Shown one piece after another: positions 9,698-19,710 of a stretch of 64,000 bases of DNA. The notes beneath the pieces are model-generated. The model was not told the DNA's origin and ran no database searches. It saw nothing but the letters and a program-made list of their open reading frames with translations. How positions within the stretch are numbered: position 1 is the stretch's first letter; each line of letters opens with the position of its first letter. This DNA is from Winogradskyella endarachnes. GTDB taxonomy: Bacteria; Bacteroidota; Bacteroidia; Flavobacteriales; Flavobacteriaceae. Where the stretch lies: the NCBI RefSeq assembly GCF_009741275.1, contig NZ_WOWS01000004.1:248001-312000 (forward strand), read 5' to 3'. The position numbers were made by a program, and so were the translations under genes.

Positions 9698-10540
9698 TTG
9701 AATATAACGCCAATTACAATTTCCGCTGAAGATAAAGACGCCTTAATAAATGCTAAAGCTAGTATGCACAATTTAAGTTGGGCTATTAAAAACGTTAATA
9801 AGGTCGGTAATACAGTAGAGACAAGTGTGAAATTTGTGCCTGAGAAAATTTTATTAAAAGTTAAGAAAATTACAGAGTCTGTGTTATTAAAAGTGGTGCA
9901 GGCTAATTTGTTAACGATTCAGAAAAACAAAACATTTAAAAAGCCTTCTAAAAAAACATATAAAGGAATTGTAACTGGTACAGGAGCGATTAGTGGCTTT
10001 TTTGGTGCATCTACAGGTTTTGGTACAGCAATTTTTGTATCAGAAGTAACGCTAACAACTAAATTTTTAATGCGGACTATAATGGATATTGCTCGTAGTG
10101 AAGGAGAAGATATATATACGTTAGAAGGGCAAATGGCCTGTTTACAGGTTTTTGCTTTAGGAGGTGGTTCTAAAAACGACGATGATTTAGAGGCAAGTTA
10201 CTATACAACTCGTTTAGCGCTAAACTCAACAATTAATAACGTGTCTGCTTCTGGTATAAAAGTGACTTTAGAGAGTTTGGCTAAAGGTGCAGGTGTTTTA
10301 GGGTCTAACGCTATAGGTAATTTTTTATCTAAAATAGCAACGAGATTAAGTCTGTTAATTAGTGAAAAATTTTTAGCACAAGCTGTACCTGTAATTGGAG
10401 CATTAGGAGGGGGAGGATTAAATTATGTATTTGTGGATCATTTTCAGAAAATGGCAACGGCTCATTTTACTGTACGACGCCTAGAACGTAAGTATGGTGA
10501 AACGGTAGTTAAGCATGCTTTTCAAACTATTAAAGTTTAA
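9698..10540 (+). CDS. EcsC-family protein
   Basis: 280 residues if the TTG at 9698 is the start; the first in-frame ATG would remove 22 residues. The central part (about 90-170) has the EcsC-family pattern: a glycine-rich hydrophobic stretch (GTGAISGFFGASTGFGTAIF), then the segment ending in IMDIARSEGED. A second glycine-rich hydrophobic stretch (VIGALGGGGLNYVF) lies near the C-terminus. EcsC proteins are named from a Bacillus ABC-transporter locus, but their biochemical role is unclear. It stands alone with no operon partner. Confidence 0.75.
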   Translation: MNITPITISAEDKDALINAKASMHNLSWAIKNVNKVGNTVETSVKFVPEKILLKVKKITESVLLKVVQANLLTIQKNKTFKKPSKKTYKGIVTGTGAISGFFGASTGFGTAIFVSEVTLTTKFLMRTIMDIARSEGEDIYTLEGQMACLQVFALGGGSKNDDDLEASYYTTRLALNSTINNVSASGIKVTLESLAKGAGVLGSNAIGNFLSKIATRLSLLISEKFLAQAVPVIGALGGGGLNYVFVDHFQKMATAHFTVRRLERKYGETVVKHAFQTIKV

Positions 10541-10868
10541 GTGAATTTCAACTTTGTAGCGTTTAATTGTCTAAGTTTAAAAAAAATAAATAGAATAGTT
10601 TATTGTTACATAGAAGTTAAATAATATTTTGGGTTTATTAAAATAGTATTAACACTTATTTTTTTAATTTATATACTTTTGGTTCTGTTTATAATAAGAG
10701 AAATTAATAGTATATTTGTGCTTAAATAAAAAGGAAATGTAGGTAACTTCCCTAAAAAACTACATTTTTAAGCGTTTTGTCGATAAATTTTACCGTTTAT
10801 AGACGTTTTTGTGTCAATTAATTTTGTAAGCTCATTTTTTTTAATACTTTTACACCATATTTAATAGA
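10541..10868. other. Intergenic region with two -7 boxes and a hairpin
   Basis: 328 bases without a gene. TACTTTTG (10674-10681) and TATATTTG (10711-10718) match the TAnnTTTG -7 consensus, so transcription toward the next gene could start near 10725 with a leader of about 140 nt. In that leader ATGTAG and CTACAT form a small hairpin. No convincing RNA family was recognised. Confidence 0.4.
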
Positions 10869-11069
10869 ATGCAGAACAAGAATATGTTAGCCTCAGTCTT
10901 AGTTTTTTTCGTTGCTTTCGCATCTATGGCGCAAGGAGAAACGCCTCCTCCGCCTGCGCCACCACCGCCACCAGGTCTTCCAATTGATACGGGAATTATA
11001 GTATTATTTATTGTAGCTCTAATTTATGGAGCTTACAAAATTTATAATATGCCTAAAAAAACGATTTAA
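10869..11069 (+). CDS. Small proline-rich membrane protein
   Basis: 66 residues: a signal-like hydrophobic N-terminus ending near SMAQG, a proline run (ETPPPPAPPPPPGLP), then one membrane helix (about 41-57) and a short basic tail. Small proteins of this layout are common in Flavobacteriaceae, but the function is unknown. Its TAA overlaps the stop codon of the convergent riboflavin synthase gene. Confidence 0.75.
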   Translation: MQNKNMLASVLVFFVAFASMAQGETPPPPAPPPPPGLPIDTGIIVLFIVALIYGAYKIYNMPKKTI

Positions 11070-11656
11070 ATCCTTAAGTCATTTAAGCGTTTTACATATT
11101 TTCCAATGACGTCAAACTCTAAGTTTACCTTATCTCCAACTTTTATTGATTTAAAGGTTGTATTATTATATGTATAAGGAATAATTGCAACAGAAAATTT
11201 ATTTATTTCAGAGTTTACAACTGTCAAGCTAACCCCATTTACAGTTATAGACCCTTTCTCTATTGTAATATTGTTTAAAGCTGTATCATATTTAAAAGTA
11301 AAGATCCAACTTCCATTTTCTTCTACAATACTAATACAGTTTGCAGTTTGGTCTACATGGCCTTGCACAATGTGTCCGTCTAAGCGGTCATTTAGTTTCA
11401 TGCCACGTTCTAAATTAACAAGCTCATTTTCTTTTAAGTCATAGATATTAGTTTTATCTAATGTTTCCTGTATTGCTGTAACTGTATACAAGTCATTTTC
11501 AATATTAACAACCGTTAAACAAACTCCATTATGGGCAACACTTTGGTCAATTTTTAATTCATTTGTAATAGAAGATTGTATTGTAATATGAAGATTACTT
11601 CCGTCCTTTTCTAGTTTATTAACTGTACCTAGATTTTCAATAATTCCTGTAAACAT
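11066..11656 (-). CDS. ribE: Riboflavin synthase, alpha subunit type
   Basis: 196 residues, the usual length. Converts two 6,7-dimethyl-8-ribityllumazine molecules to riboflavin plus a pyrimidine in the cytoplasm. It begins with the hallmark MFTGIIENLG and has two tandem lumazine-binding domains (about 1-95 and 96-190), with HNGVCLTVV and VNGVSLTVV as the repeated motif. It is convergent with the small proline-rich gene (4-bp overlap) and divergent from pdxA. No FMN riboswitch was seen upstream. Confidence 0.96.
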   Translation of the reverse strand: MFTGIIENLGTVNKLEKDGSNLHITIQSSITNELKIDQSVAHNGVCLTVVNIENDLYTVTAIQETLDKTNIYDLKENELVNLERGMKLNDRLDGHIVQGHVDQTANCISIVEENGSWIFTFKYDTALNNITIEKGSITVNGVSLTVVNSEINKFSVAIIPYTYNNTTFKSIKVGDKVNLEFDVIGKYVKRLNDLRI

Positions 11657-11688
11657 AGAATATGCTTTATTTAGTTTAAATTTGCAAT

Positions 11689-11727
11689 TACAAAGTTAAA
11701 CCCAAAAAGTGGAAATATAACTTTGTA
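11689..11727. promoter_or_regulatory. Divergent ribE/pdxA promoters
   Basis: TAACTTTG boxes face away from each other: minus strand 11691-11698 for ribE (start codon 11656) and plus strand 11718-11725 for pdxA (start codon 11796). Both match TAnnTTTG and lie inside a 10-bp inverted repeat, TACAAAGTTA/TAACTTTGTA. Confidence 0.6.
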
Positions 11728-11795
11728 GATAGTATAAATAAAACGAAACACTATTATATACTAGTAATTAGTTAAAAAAGATAGTTAGCATATAT

Positions 11796-12836
11796 ATGAA
11801 CCAAAATGAATCAGTGATTGTTGGCATTTCAATTGGAGACCTTAATGGTATAGGCCCAGAAATTATTATAAAGTCTTACGAAGACCCAAGAACTTTGGAG
11901 TTAAGTACACCATTAATTTTTGCATCAGGTAAAACTATGCAGTTTTTTAAAAAACATTTTAAAAGTAAAATTAACTTTTACAATATTGATACACCAGAAA
12001 AAATAGTTGTTGGTAAGGTTAATGTAGTAAATGTATGGAATGAATCCGTAAAAATAGATTTTGGCAAAGAAGACAGAAACATAGGGGAATATGCTATAAA
12101 ATCACTTGAAGCCGCAACCAATGCTTTAAAAAATGGAACAGTAGATGTTTTAGTTACTGCTCCAATTAATAAGCACAACATACAGTCCGAAAAATTTAAT
12201 TTTCCAGGACATACAGATTATTTAGCGAATGCGTTAAATGGTAAAAGTCTTATGTTTATGGTTTCTAATAGACTTCGTGTTGGGCTTTTTACCGATCATG
12301 TTCCGCTTAAAGAAGCTAGCGAAAAGATTACAGAGGAATTAATAAATGAAAAAATTGCAACAGTTATAACATCGTTAAAACAAGATTTTGGCATTGTAAA
12401 ACCAAAAGTAGCTGTTTTAGCCATTAATCCGCATGCAGGTGATAATGGTGTTATAGGTAATGAGGATGATGTGGTTTTAAAACCTACGTTAGAAAAAATA
12501 AAATCTAAAGGTAATTTGGTTTATGGTCCCTATTCTGCAGATAGCTTCTTCGGCTCTAGTACATATCAAAAGTTCGATGCTATAATCGCTTCTTATCACG
12601 ATCAAGGATTAATACCCTTTAAAACTATTGCTTTTGGAGAAGGTGTTAACTATACAGCAGGTTTAAGTAAGGTGAGGACATCACCAGATCATGGAACAGC
12701 TTATGAAATTGCAGGAAAAGGTATTGCCAATGAGGGATCTATGAAACAAGCAATATTTACTGCAATTCAAATTTTTAGGAGTCGTAAAACATATAATTTT
12801 TACAGTAAAAACCCGTTAAAAAAGCAAACGAGATAG
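11796..12836 (+). CDS. pdxA: 4-hydroxythreonine-4-phosphate dehydrogenase
   Basis: 346 residues. Oxidises 4-phosphohydroxy-threonine in pyridoxal-phosphate synthesis. It starts with the family pattern ISIGDLNGIGPEI. The metal-binding histidines are visible in PGHTDYLAN, NPHAGDNG and SYHDQGLIP. The conserved end region TSPDHGTAYEIAGKG is present. It is transcribed from the divergent promoter shared with ribE and followed 67 bp later by the DUF177 gene, which seems to have its own promoter. Confidence 0.96.
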   Translation: MNQNESVIVGISIGDLNGIGPEIIIKSYEDPRTLELSTPLIFASGKTMQFFKKHFKSKINFYNIDTPEKIVVGKVNVVNVWNESVKIDFGKEDRNIGEYAIKSLEAATNALKNGTVDVLVTAPINKHNIQSEKFNFPGHTDYLANALNGKSLMFMVSNRLRVGLFTDHVPLKEASEKITEELINEKIATVITSLKQDFGIVKPKVAVLAINPHAGDNGVIGNEDDVVLKPTLEKIKSKGNLVYGPYSADSFFGSSTYQKFDAIIASYHDQGLIPFKTIAFGEGVNYTAGLSKVRTSPDHGTAYEIAGKGIANEGSMKQAIFTAIQIFRSRKTYNFYSKNPLKKQTR

Positions 12837-12885
12837 TTATAAACAAAATTTGTTGATATCTAGGCTGTAAATAATTAAAAATTTA

Positions 12886-12893
12886 TATATTTG
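12886..12893 (+). promoter_or_regulatory. -7 box upstream of the DUF177-rpmF block
   Basis: TATATTTG fits TAnnTTTG. Transcription would begin near 12900, which makes the ATG at 12904 nearly leaderless and favours the ATG at 12916. Confidence 0.5.
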
Positions 12894-12915
12894 CAGGCTC
12901 AAAATGAGTGGAGTA

Positions 12916-13455
12916 ATGAAGGCATTAAAATCTTATACAATTCCTTTTGTAGGATTAAAAATAGGAGAGCATCATTTTGATTATCAAATTGACAATACGT
13001 TCTTTGAGCATTTTGAATACGATGAATTAAACTCAGTTGATGTTAAAATTGACCTGAAATTTGAGAAAAAAACAACGCTTTTAGAGTTGCATTTCTCGGC
13101 AGAAGGTAATGTTAATATTAATTGCGACCTTACAAATGAACCGTTTAATCAAGCTATTAATGACGATTTTAAGTTAGTAGTTAAGTTTGGTGATGAGTAC
13201 AATAACGATAATGAAGATATACTAATTGTACCGCATGGAGAATATGAAATTAATGTAGCTCAATATATATATGAGCTCATTATTTTGGCAGTTCCAATTA
13301 AGAGAATTCATCCAGGTATAGAAGATGGTACATTAGAATCAGATATACTTTCAAAATTAGAAGAATTGAGTCCAAAAAAGGACAATAATGAAAAATCATC
13401 GGAGGAAATTGATCCTCGTTGGAATAATTTAAAAAAACTATTAACGGATAAATAA
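12916..13455 (+). CDS. DUF177 (YceD-like) protein
   Basis: 179 residues from the ATG at 12916; an alternative ATG at 12904 adds four residues. DUF177 proteins are encoded just upstream of ribosomal protein L32 in most bacteria and are linked to 23S rRNA or ribosome function. The acidic C-terminal stretch and the segment [13 protein letters not shown] fit the family. The two zinc-type CxxC pairs of some homologues are not present. It is 8 bp before rpmF. Confidence 0.88.
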   Translation: MKALKSYTIPFVGLKIGEHHFDYQIDNTFFEHFEYDELNSVDVKIDLKFEKKTTLLELHFSAEGNVNINCDLTNEPFNQAINDDFKLVVKFGDEYNNDNEDILIVPHGEYEINVAQYIYELIILAVPIKRIHPGIEDGTLESDILSKLEELSPKKDNNEKSSEEIDPRWNNLKKLLTDK

Positions 13456-13463
13456 CATTTAAA

Positions 13464-13667
13464 ATGGCACATCCAAAGCGTAAAATATCGAAAACAAGAA
13501 GAGATAAAAGAAGAACACATTACAAAGCTTCTGTACCTCAAATAGCAACTTGCCCAACAACAGGTGAGCCACACTTATATCATAGAGCTCACTGGCATGA
13601 AGGTAAATTATACTACAGAGGTCAAATTTTAATTGACAAATCTGTTGAAGAAGAAAATGTAGCATAA
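13464..13667 (+). CDS. rpmF: 50S ribosomal protein L32
   Basis: 67 residues, slightly above the usual 57-65. The N-terminus [17 protein letters not shown] is diagnostic. Like many Bacteroidota L32 proteins it lacks a full set of zinc-binding cysteine pairs. It sits in the conserved order DUF177-rpmF-fabH and is followed by a strong terminator. Confidence 0.97.
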   Translation: MAHPKRKISKTRRDKRRTHYKASVPQIATCPTTGEPHLYHRAHWHEGKLYYRGQILIDKSVEEENVA

Positions 13668-13687
13668 CTATTATGCGTGCATATAAG

Positions 13688-13715
13688 AAAACGCTCACTT
13701 GTGAGCGTTTTTTTT
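13688..13715 (+). terminator. Terminator after rpmF
   Basis: CGCTCAC and GTGAGCG form a stem with a TT centre, preceded by A residues and followed by eight T (13708-13715). Confidence 0.88.
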
Positions 13716-13844
13716 GTTATTATTTTTCGAATAGCGCAAAAACTACTTACTTTGCGTAATTATTTGCGATAAATTGATAAAAATTGAATAAAACACGGCA
13801 ATTTTTGTCGATTTCCGTTACATTTAATCTTCTAAATCCTAACA

Positions 13845-14840
13845 ATGAGTAAAATCACAGCGGCAATTACAGCAGTCGGAGGCTATGTTCCGGATTATGT
13901 TTTAACTAACAAAATCCTTGAAACCATGGTTGAAACTAACGACGAATGGATTACTACTAGAACAGGTATTAAAGAACGTCGAATTCTTAAAGAAGAAGGT
14001 AAAGGAACCTCATTCTTAGCTATAAAAGCAGCCGAAGATTTAATTAATAAAAAAGGTCTAGACCCAAAAGAAATTGATTTGGTAATTGTTTGTACAGCAA
14101 CACCAGATATGAAAGCTGCGGCAACGGCAGCATATACAGCTACTCAAATTGGAGCTGTTAACGCTTTTTCTTTCGATTTAGAAGCGGCGTGTTCTAGTTT
14201 TCTTTACGGTATGTCTACGGCATCTGCTTACATAGAGTCAGGCAGATATAAAAAGATTCTTCTTATTGGAGCTGATAAAAATTCTTCATTTATAAACTAT
14301 AAAGATAGAGCAACATGTATCATCTTTGGTGATGGCGCAGGAGCAGTGCTGTTTGAACCCAATGAAGAAGGTTTAGGTCTTCAAGATGAATTATTAAGAA
14401 GTAATGGAGAAGGGAGAGAATTTCTTCAGGCAACTTATGGTGGTTCTTCTTATCCAATTAATGAAAATACATTTAAAGAAGGTAAGCATTACGTTTTTCA
14501 AGATGGAAAAACAGTGTTTAAAAACGCTGTCTTTAATATGGCTGACATAACAGAACGCCTTTTAAATAAAAACAACCTTACTAACGATGATGTGCAATGG
14601 TTGGCGGCTCACCAAGCCAATAAACGTATCATTGATGCTACTGCAAACAGAATAAACTTAGAAGAAGACAAGGTAATGATGAATATTCAGAAGTATGGAA
14701 ACACAACTTCTGCAACGCTACCATTATTATTGTTTGATTACGAATCACAACTTAAAAAAGGTGATAAAATAATATTCGCTGCCTTTGGTGGTGGATTTAC
14801 TTGGGGCTCAATATATTTTAAATGGGCTTATAATTCCTAA
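13845..14840 (+). CDS. fabH: 3-oxoacyl-[ACP] synthase III
   Basis: 331 residues. Performs the first condensation of fatty-acid synthesis, acyl-CoA plus malonyl-ACP. The active-site Cys116 lies in LEAACSS, the histidine in AAHQANKRI and the asparagine in YGNTTSATLP. It is followed 33 bp later by accB and then accC, which supply malonyl-CoA, so the set makes and uses the elongation substrate together. Confidence 0.96.
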   Translation: MSKITAAITAVGGYVPDYVLTNKILETMVETNDEWITTRTGIKERRILKEEGKGTSFLAIKAAEDLINKKGLDPKEIDLVIVCTATPDMKAAATAAYTATQIGAVNAFSFDLEAACSSFLYGMSTASAYIESGRYKKILLIGADKNSSFINYKDRATCIIFGDGAGAVLFEPNEEGLGLQDELLRSNGEGREFLQATYGGSSYPINENTFKEGKHYVFQDGKTVFKNAVFNMADITERLLNKNNLTNDDVQWLAAHQANKRIIDATANRINLEEDKVMMNIQKYGNTTSATLPLLLFDYESQLKKGDKIIFAAFGGGFTWGSIYFKWAYNS

Positions 14841-14873
14841 AAACAATTAACTAACTAATTAATATCTAAAATT

Positions 14874-15362
14874 ATGGATATAAAAGAAATACAAAACTTA
14901 ATTAGGTTTGTAGCCAAATCGGGTGCAAGCGAAGTGAAGTTAGAAATGGATGATGTTAAAATTACCATTAGAACCGGTTCAGATGACACTACAATTGTTC
15001 AACAAGTACCAGTTCAGGCAGCACCTGTAATGCACCAACAAGTGCCAGTTCAACAACAACCAACACCTATACAAGAGGCTCCAGCTAAACCAGCTGCAAG
15101 TAATGCTCCAGACGATTCTAAATATATTACAATAAAATCTCCAATAATCGGTACATTTTATCGCAAACCATCTCCAGATAAACCAGTTTTTGTAGAGGTG
15201 GGAACAGATGTTAAAGAAGGTGATATACTTTGTGTAATAGAGGCCATGAAATTATTTAATGAAATTGAATCTGAAATTTCTGGTAAAATTGTAAAAGTAT
15301 TGGTTGATGATGCATCACCAGTAGAATTTGATCAACCATTATTTTTAGTTGATCCTTCATAA
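14874..15362 (+). CDS. accB: Biotin carboxyl carrier protein of acetyl-CoA carboxylase
   Basis: 162 residues. N-terminal dimerisation part, a Gln/Pro/Ala-rich flexible linker (about 42-78), then a biotinyl domain with the acceptor Lys126 in EAMKLFNE. The thumb-like loop [14 protein letters not shown] is typical of AccB. It carries CO2 from AccC to the carboxyltransferase. It precedes accC by 92 bp, a spacer rich in AAGTTTAAG-type repeats. Confidence 0.97.
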   Translation: MDIKEIQNLIRFVAKSGASEVKLEMDDVKITIRTGSDDTTIVQQVPVQAAPVMHQQVPVQQQPTPIQEAPAKPAASNAPDDSKYITIKSPIIGTFYRKPSPDKPVFVEVGTDVKEGDILCVIEAMKLFNEIESEISGKIVKVLVDDASPVEFDQPLFLVDPS

Positions 15363-15454
15363 ATTTTAAGTTTAGAAGTTTAAGTTAAAAGTTTAAGTAA
15401 TAGATTTTATTTAAACCTAAACAACTAAACCATGAACTCTTAAACTCAAAAGAA

Positions 15455-16807
15455 ATGTTTAAAAAAATACTAATTGCAAATAGAGGGGAAATAGCACTTA
15501 GAGTTATTAGAACCTGTAAAGAAATGGGTATCAGAACTGTTGCTGTATACTCTACAGCAGATGCAGAAAGTCTTCATGTGAAATTTGCAGATGAAGCTGT
15601 TTGTATAGGTCCACCTTCAAGTACTGATTCTTATCTAAAAATATCAAATATTATTGCTGCGGCAGAAATCACAAATGCTGATGCTATACATCCTGGCTAT
15701 GGATTTTTGTCTGAAAATGCAAAATTCTCTAAAATATGTGAAGAGCATGGTATAAAATTCATTGGTGCATCTGAAGAGATGATAGACAAAATGGGTGATA
15801 AATCTAATGCAAAAGCAACAATGAAGGCTGCAGGCGTGCCATGTGTGCCAGGAAGTGATGGTGTAATACAATCTTATGAAGAATGTGTTATAGTTGCAGA
15901 AAAAACTGGTTACCCTGTAATGTTAAAAGCATCTGCAGGTGGTGGCGGAAAAGGGATGCGTGCCGTATGGAAACCAGAAGATCTTCAAAGCGCGTGGGAA
16001 TCTGCCCGATCAGAATCTAAAGCGGCATTTGGAAATGACGATATGTATATGGAGAAGCTTATTGAAGAGCCTCGTCATATAGAAATACAAATTGTTGGAG
16101 ACTCTAGTGGAAAGGCCTGTCATTTATCAGAACGAGATTGTTCTATTCAAAGACGTCATCAAAAATTAACAGAAGAAGTGCCTTCTCCTTTTATGACAGA
16201 TAAATTGAGAACCAAAATGGGTAAAGCAGCTGTGAAAGCTGCCGAATTTATAAAATACGAAGGTGCTGGTACAGTAGAGTTTCTTGTAGATAAGCATAGA
16301 AACTTCTACTTTATGGAAATGAATACACGTATTCAAGTAGAGCATCCAATAACGGAGCAAGTTATTGATTTCGATTTAATTCGAGAGCAAATATTAGTAG
16401 CTGCAGGTGTGCCAATTTCCGGTAAAAATTATTTACCTCAATTGCATTCAATAGAGTGCAGAATAAACGCTGAAGATCCATTTAATGATTTTAGACCTTC
16501 ACCAGGAAAAATCACAACACTTCACGCGCCAGGAGGTCATGGAGTAAGATTAGATACTCATGTTTATGCAGGTTACAGCATTCCTCCTAATTACGATTCA
16601 ATGATTGCGAAGTTGATTACAACGGCTCAAACAAGAGAAGAAGCTATCAATAAAATGAAACGTGCTTTAGATGAATTTGTAATTGAAGGGATAAAAACTA
16701 CAATTCCTTTTCACAGGCAATTAATGGATCATCCAGATTATTTAGCTGGTAATTATACCACCAAATTTATGGAAGATTTTAAAATTCAAAATCAAATTGA
16801 AGATTAA
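15455..16807 (+). CDS. accC: Acetyl-CoA carboxylase, biotin carboxylase subunit
   Basis: 450 residues, the normal size. ATP-grasp enzyme that carboxylates biotin on AccB. It starts [15 protein letters not shown]. The glycine-rich ATP lid AGGGGKGMR is at 161-169, and catalytic-region motifs [11 protein letters not shown] and RINAEDP are intact. It ends the fatty-acid initiation block and is followed by a clear terminator. Confidence 0.97.
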   Translation: MFKKILIANRGEIALRVIRTCKEMGIRTVAVYSTADAESLHVKFADEAVCIGPPSSTDSYLKISNIIAAAEITNADAIHPGYGFLSENAKFSKICEEHGIKFIGASEEMIDKMGDKSNAKATMKAAGVPCVPGSDGVIQSYEECVIVAEKTGYPVMLKASAGGGGKGMRAVWKPEDLQSAWESARSESKAAFGNDDMYMEKLIEEPRHIEIQIVGDSSGKACHLSERDCSIQRRHQKLTEEVPSPFMTDKLRTKMGKAAVKAAEFIKYEGAGTVEFLVDKHRNFYFMEMNTRIQVEHPITEQVIDFDLIREQILVAAGVPISGKNYLPQLHSIECRINAEDPFNDFRPSPGKITTLHAPGGHGVRLDTHVYAGYSIPPNYDSMIAKLITTAQTREEAINKMKRALDEFVIEGIKTTIPFHRQLMDHPDYLAGNYTTKFMEDFKIQNQIED

Positions 16808-16813
16808 AAAACT

Positions 16814-16840
16814 ACCCAAATCGAAAGGTTTGGGTTTTTT
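16814..16840 (+). terminator. Terminator after accC
   Basis: ACCCAAATC pairs with GGTTTGGGT (one G-T pair) around a GAAA loop, then six T. Confidence 0.85.
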
Positions 16841-16954
16841 ATTAGACTAACTCAAATAATATACTTTTTTTATTGCAATTTTAAAGATATAATGACGTTT
16901 TTTTGATAATCTAATAAATACAAGTAACTTTAAGGATGAAAAATAATAGTAACT

Positions 16955-19645
16955 ATGAATAAAAACTACTTTATTAAAACAACAATGGCTTTCTTTGTGC
17001 TATTCACAATAGCAGTTAGCGCACAGAATTCTAATGAATTATGGTCTAGTATAAATGAAGCCAAAGCAATTCAGTATAATCAGGTTTTTAGAAAAATCTC
17101 TTTAAAAACGGAGAAATTTTTTAAATTGAACCTTGATGATTTAAAATATGCATTACAAAACGTTGGAAATAGAGAGAATAAAGGCAATACTATAATTTCT
17201 TTTCCAAATTCTAATGGAGACTTTAAAGATTATAGAGTGTTTGAGACTCCGATGATGGAAGCTGAGCTTCAGGCTGAATATCCTAATATAAAAACTTATG
17301 CAGGTCAAGGTATTGAAAATCCTTCCGAGATAATTAGGTTTAGTATAACATCTAAAGGATTTCATGCTATGTTCTTAAACACAGCAGAAGGCACACAATT
17401 TATTGATCCATTTTCAACGGAAGGTGATATATATACGGTATATTCTCGACGAAATTTAGAAGATTCAAATTTTAATTTTGAATGTGGTGTAATTGATGAC
17501 GAAAGGCTAACTAGCTCATTTGATGACGCTACATCTTTTGCTAAAAATGCCAATGATGGTACGCTAAGAAACTATAGACTAGCCGTTGCTTGTACTGGAG
17601 AATATACGGCATTTCATGGAGGAACAGTTGCTGATGCTATGGCTGCAATTGTTGTTACAATGAATAGAGTTAACGGCATTTACGAAAGAGATTTGTCCGT
17701 TACTATGACATTAGTTGCTAATAACTCTAGTTTAGTATACACAGATGCAGATACTGACCCTTTTAGTAATGATAATACTAATACTTTGATTAATCAAAGT
17801 CAAACCCAGATAAATGGTACAATTGGTTCTGGAAATTATGATATTGGCCATACATTTAGTACAGGAGCTGGTGGACTGGCTGGTTTAGGTGTTACCTGTA
17901 ATAATAGTAATAAAGCTAGAGGTGTAACAGGTGTTTCGCAACCGGTTGGTGATTCTTTTGATATAGATTATGTTGCACATGAGTTGGGTCATCAATTTGG
18001 AGCGCCTCATACATTTAATGGATCTGTTGGTAGCTGTGCCGGAGGAAACCGATCTGCAGCTAATGCATATGAACCAGGAAGTGGGTCTACAATAATGGCG
18101 TATGCTGGTATATGTGGTTCAGATAATATTCAAGTAGGGAGTGATGCTTATTTTCATAGAAATAGTATTTTCAGAATGTGGAGTCATATATCAGGTACAG
18201 GAACATGTCCTGTAAATAGTACAGCTACCGGAAATACTGAGCCAGTTGCAAATGCTGGGTCCGATTATATTATTCCTCAAGGTACACCATATAAATTAGA
18301 TGGTAGTAGCTCTACTGATGTAGATGGTACAGCCTCATTAACCTATACATGGGAACAATATGATTTAGGTGCAGCAGGTGTTCCTACAGAAACAACAGCT
18401 TCAGGACCATTAGTAAGGTCTTATGAAGGCACTACAGATCCTGTAAGATATATTCCTAGATTAATTGATATCGTTGCCAACGGAGGTGTGTCTACAACAT
18501 GGGAAAAACTAGCAACTGTAAATAGAGATATAAACTTTACATTAACTGTTAGAGATAATGATGCTAGTGGAGGACAAACGGATTCTGATGGTATGATTGC
18601 AACGGTAACAACTTCTGCAGGTCCGTTTACAGTAACGTCTCAAAATACAAGTGGAATTTCATGGGATGTTGGTAGTACACAAACCATAACTTGGAATGTT
18701 GCAGGTACTACTGCCAATGGTGTAAATGAGGCGAATGTAAATATTTTACTTTCTACAGATGGTGGTTTAAATTTTGACACCGTTTTAGCAAGTAATACAC
18801 CAAATGATGGTTCTCAGAATATTACTGTACCAAATGTAGCTTCTTCAAACTGTAGAATTATGGTAGAGGCAGCAAATGGTATATTCTTTAATATTAACAG
18901 TAATAGTATTGCAATAGGTGTAGATGTAATATGTACAACTTATGCCTCAGGTGATATTGCATTGGCAATTCCAGACGGAGCTGGAGCGAATATGCAAGGA
19001 ACAGTAGTTGGGAACACTATTAATGTTTCAGACACAGGTATTATTACAGATTTAAGAGTTTCTATTGATGTTACACATTCTTATATAGGCGATTTAATTT
19101 TACAATTACAACATCCTAACGGCACCGATTTTGTAAATGTTTGGAATAGAACATGTAATACAGGTCAGTTTAGTAATATTGACGTTACGTTTATGGATGG
19201 TGAACCAGCTATCTCCTGTGCGTCACCTACAACCGGTACATATGAATCCTCAAGCCCGCTAAGTGTTTTTAATGGTTTAGATATGAATGGAGATTGGACA
19301 ATTTTGGCCGTAGATTTCTATAATGGTGATACAGGTACTTTAAATAATTGGTCTTTAGAATTCTGCACAGAATCTTTAAGTGTTACAGAAAATGAGTTAG
19401 ATAATTTAAGCGTTTATCCTAATCCAAATAATGGAGAATTTAATATAGGATTCGATTCTAAATCGAGTGAAGCAATTTCAATAGATGTTTATGATATTAG
19501 AGGACGTTCTATTTATAAAAATATTTATGATAACACAGGTCGTTTTGAAGAAACGATTCAATTGAGTAATGCTCAGGCTGGTGTTTATATGCTAATGATT
19601 TCCGACGGTTTACAAAAAGTGACCAAGAAAATTATAGTAGAATAA
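16955..19645 (+). CDS. Secreted zinc metalloprotease with P-domain and T9SS sorting domain
   Basis: 896 residues. Signal peptide ending VSAQ, propeptide (about 25-200), then a reprolysin-like (metzincin) protease domain with H342-E-x2-H346-x2-G-x2-H352 and a Met-turn in STIMAYAG. A PKD/Ig-like module follows (from PVANAGSDYIIPQG), then a second beta module, a proprotein-convertase P-domain (about 655-805) and a C-terminal T9SS type A sorting domain (SVYPNPNNGEFN, ending KKIIVE). It is probably exported through T9SS and anchored or released outside. The substrate is unknown. Confidence 0.92.
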   Translation: MNKNYFIKTTMAFFVLFTIAVSAQNSNELWSSINEAKAIQYNQVFRKISLKTEKFFKLNLDDLKYALQNVGNRENKGNTIISFPNSNGDFKDYRVFETPMMEAELQAEYPNIKTYAGQGIENPSEIIRFSITSKGFHAMFLNTAEGTQFIDPFSTEGDIYTVYSRRNLEDSNFNFECGVIDDERLTSSFDDATSFAKNANDGTLRNYRLAVACTGEYTAFHGGTVADAMAAIVVTMNRVNGIYERDLSVTMTLVANNSSLVYTDADTDPFSNDNTNTLINQSQTQINGTIGSGNYDIGHTFSTGAGGLAGLGVTCNNSNKARGVTGVSQPVGDSFDIDYVAHELGHQFGAPHTFNGSVGSCAGGNRSAANAYEPGSGSTIMAYAGICGSDNIQVGSDAYFHRNSIFRMWSHISGTGTCPVNSTATGNTEPVANAGSDYIIPQGTPYKLDGSSSTDVDGTASLTYTWEQYDLGAAGVPTETTASGPLVRSYEGTTDPVRYIPRLIDIVANGGVSTTWEKLATVNRDINFTLTVRDNDASGGQTDSDGMIATVTTSAGPFTVTSQNTSGISWDVGSTQTITWNVAGTTANGVNEANVNILLSTDGGLNFDTVLASNTPNDGSQNITVPNVASSNCRIMVEAANGIFFNINSNSIAIGVDVICTTYASGDIALAIPDGAGANMQGTVVGNTINVSDTGIITDLRVSIDVTHSYIGDLILQLQHPNGTDFVNVWNRTCNTGQFSNIDVTFMDGEPAISCASPTTGTYESSSPLSVFNGLDMNGDWTILAVDFYNGDTGTLNNWSLEFCTESLSVTENELDNLSVYPNPNNGEFNIGFDSKSSEAISIDVYDIRGRSIYKNIYDNTGRFEETIQLSNAQAGVYMLMISDGLQKVTKKIIVE

Positions 19646-19663
19646 AAATATTATGTATACTTT

Positions 19664-19692
19664 AAAAGCTCCTTATTTGAGGGGCTTTTTTT
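19664..19692 (+). terminator. Terminator after the metalloprotease
   Basis: AAAAGCTCC pairs with GGGGCTTTT (one G-T pair), followed by more T. The T run ends at 19692, just before an ATG at 19693, which argues that the next gene starts further on at 19711. Confidence 0.75.
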
Positions 19693-19710
19693 ATGGGAAA
19701 TAATGTTGTT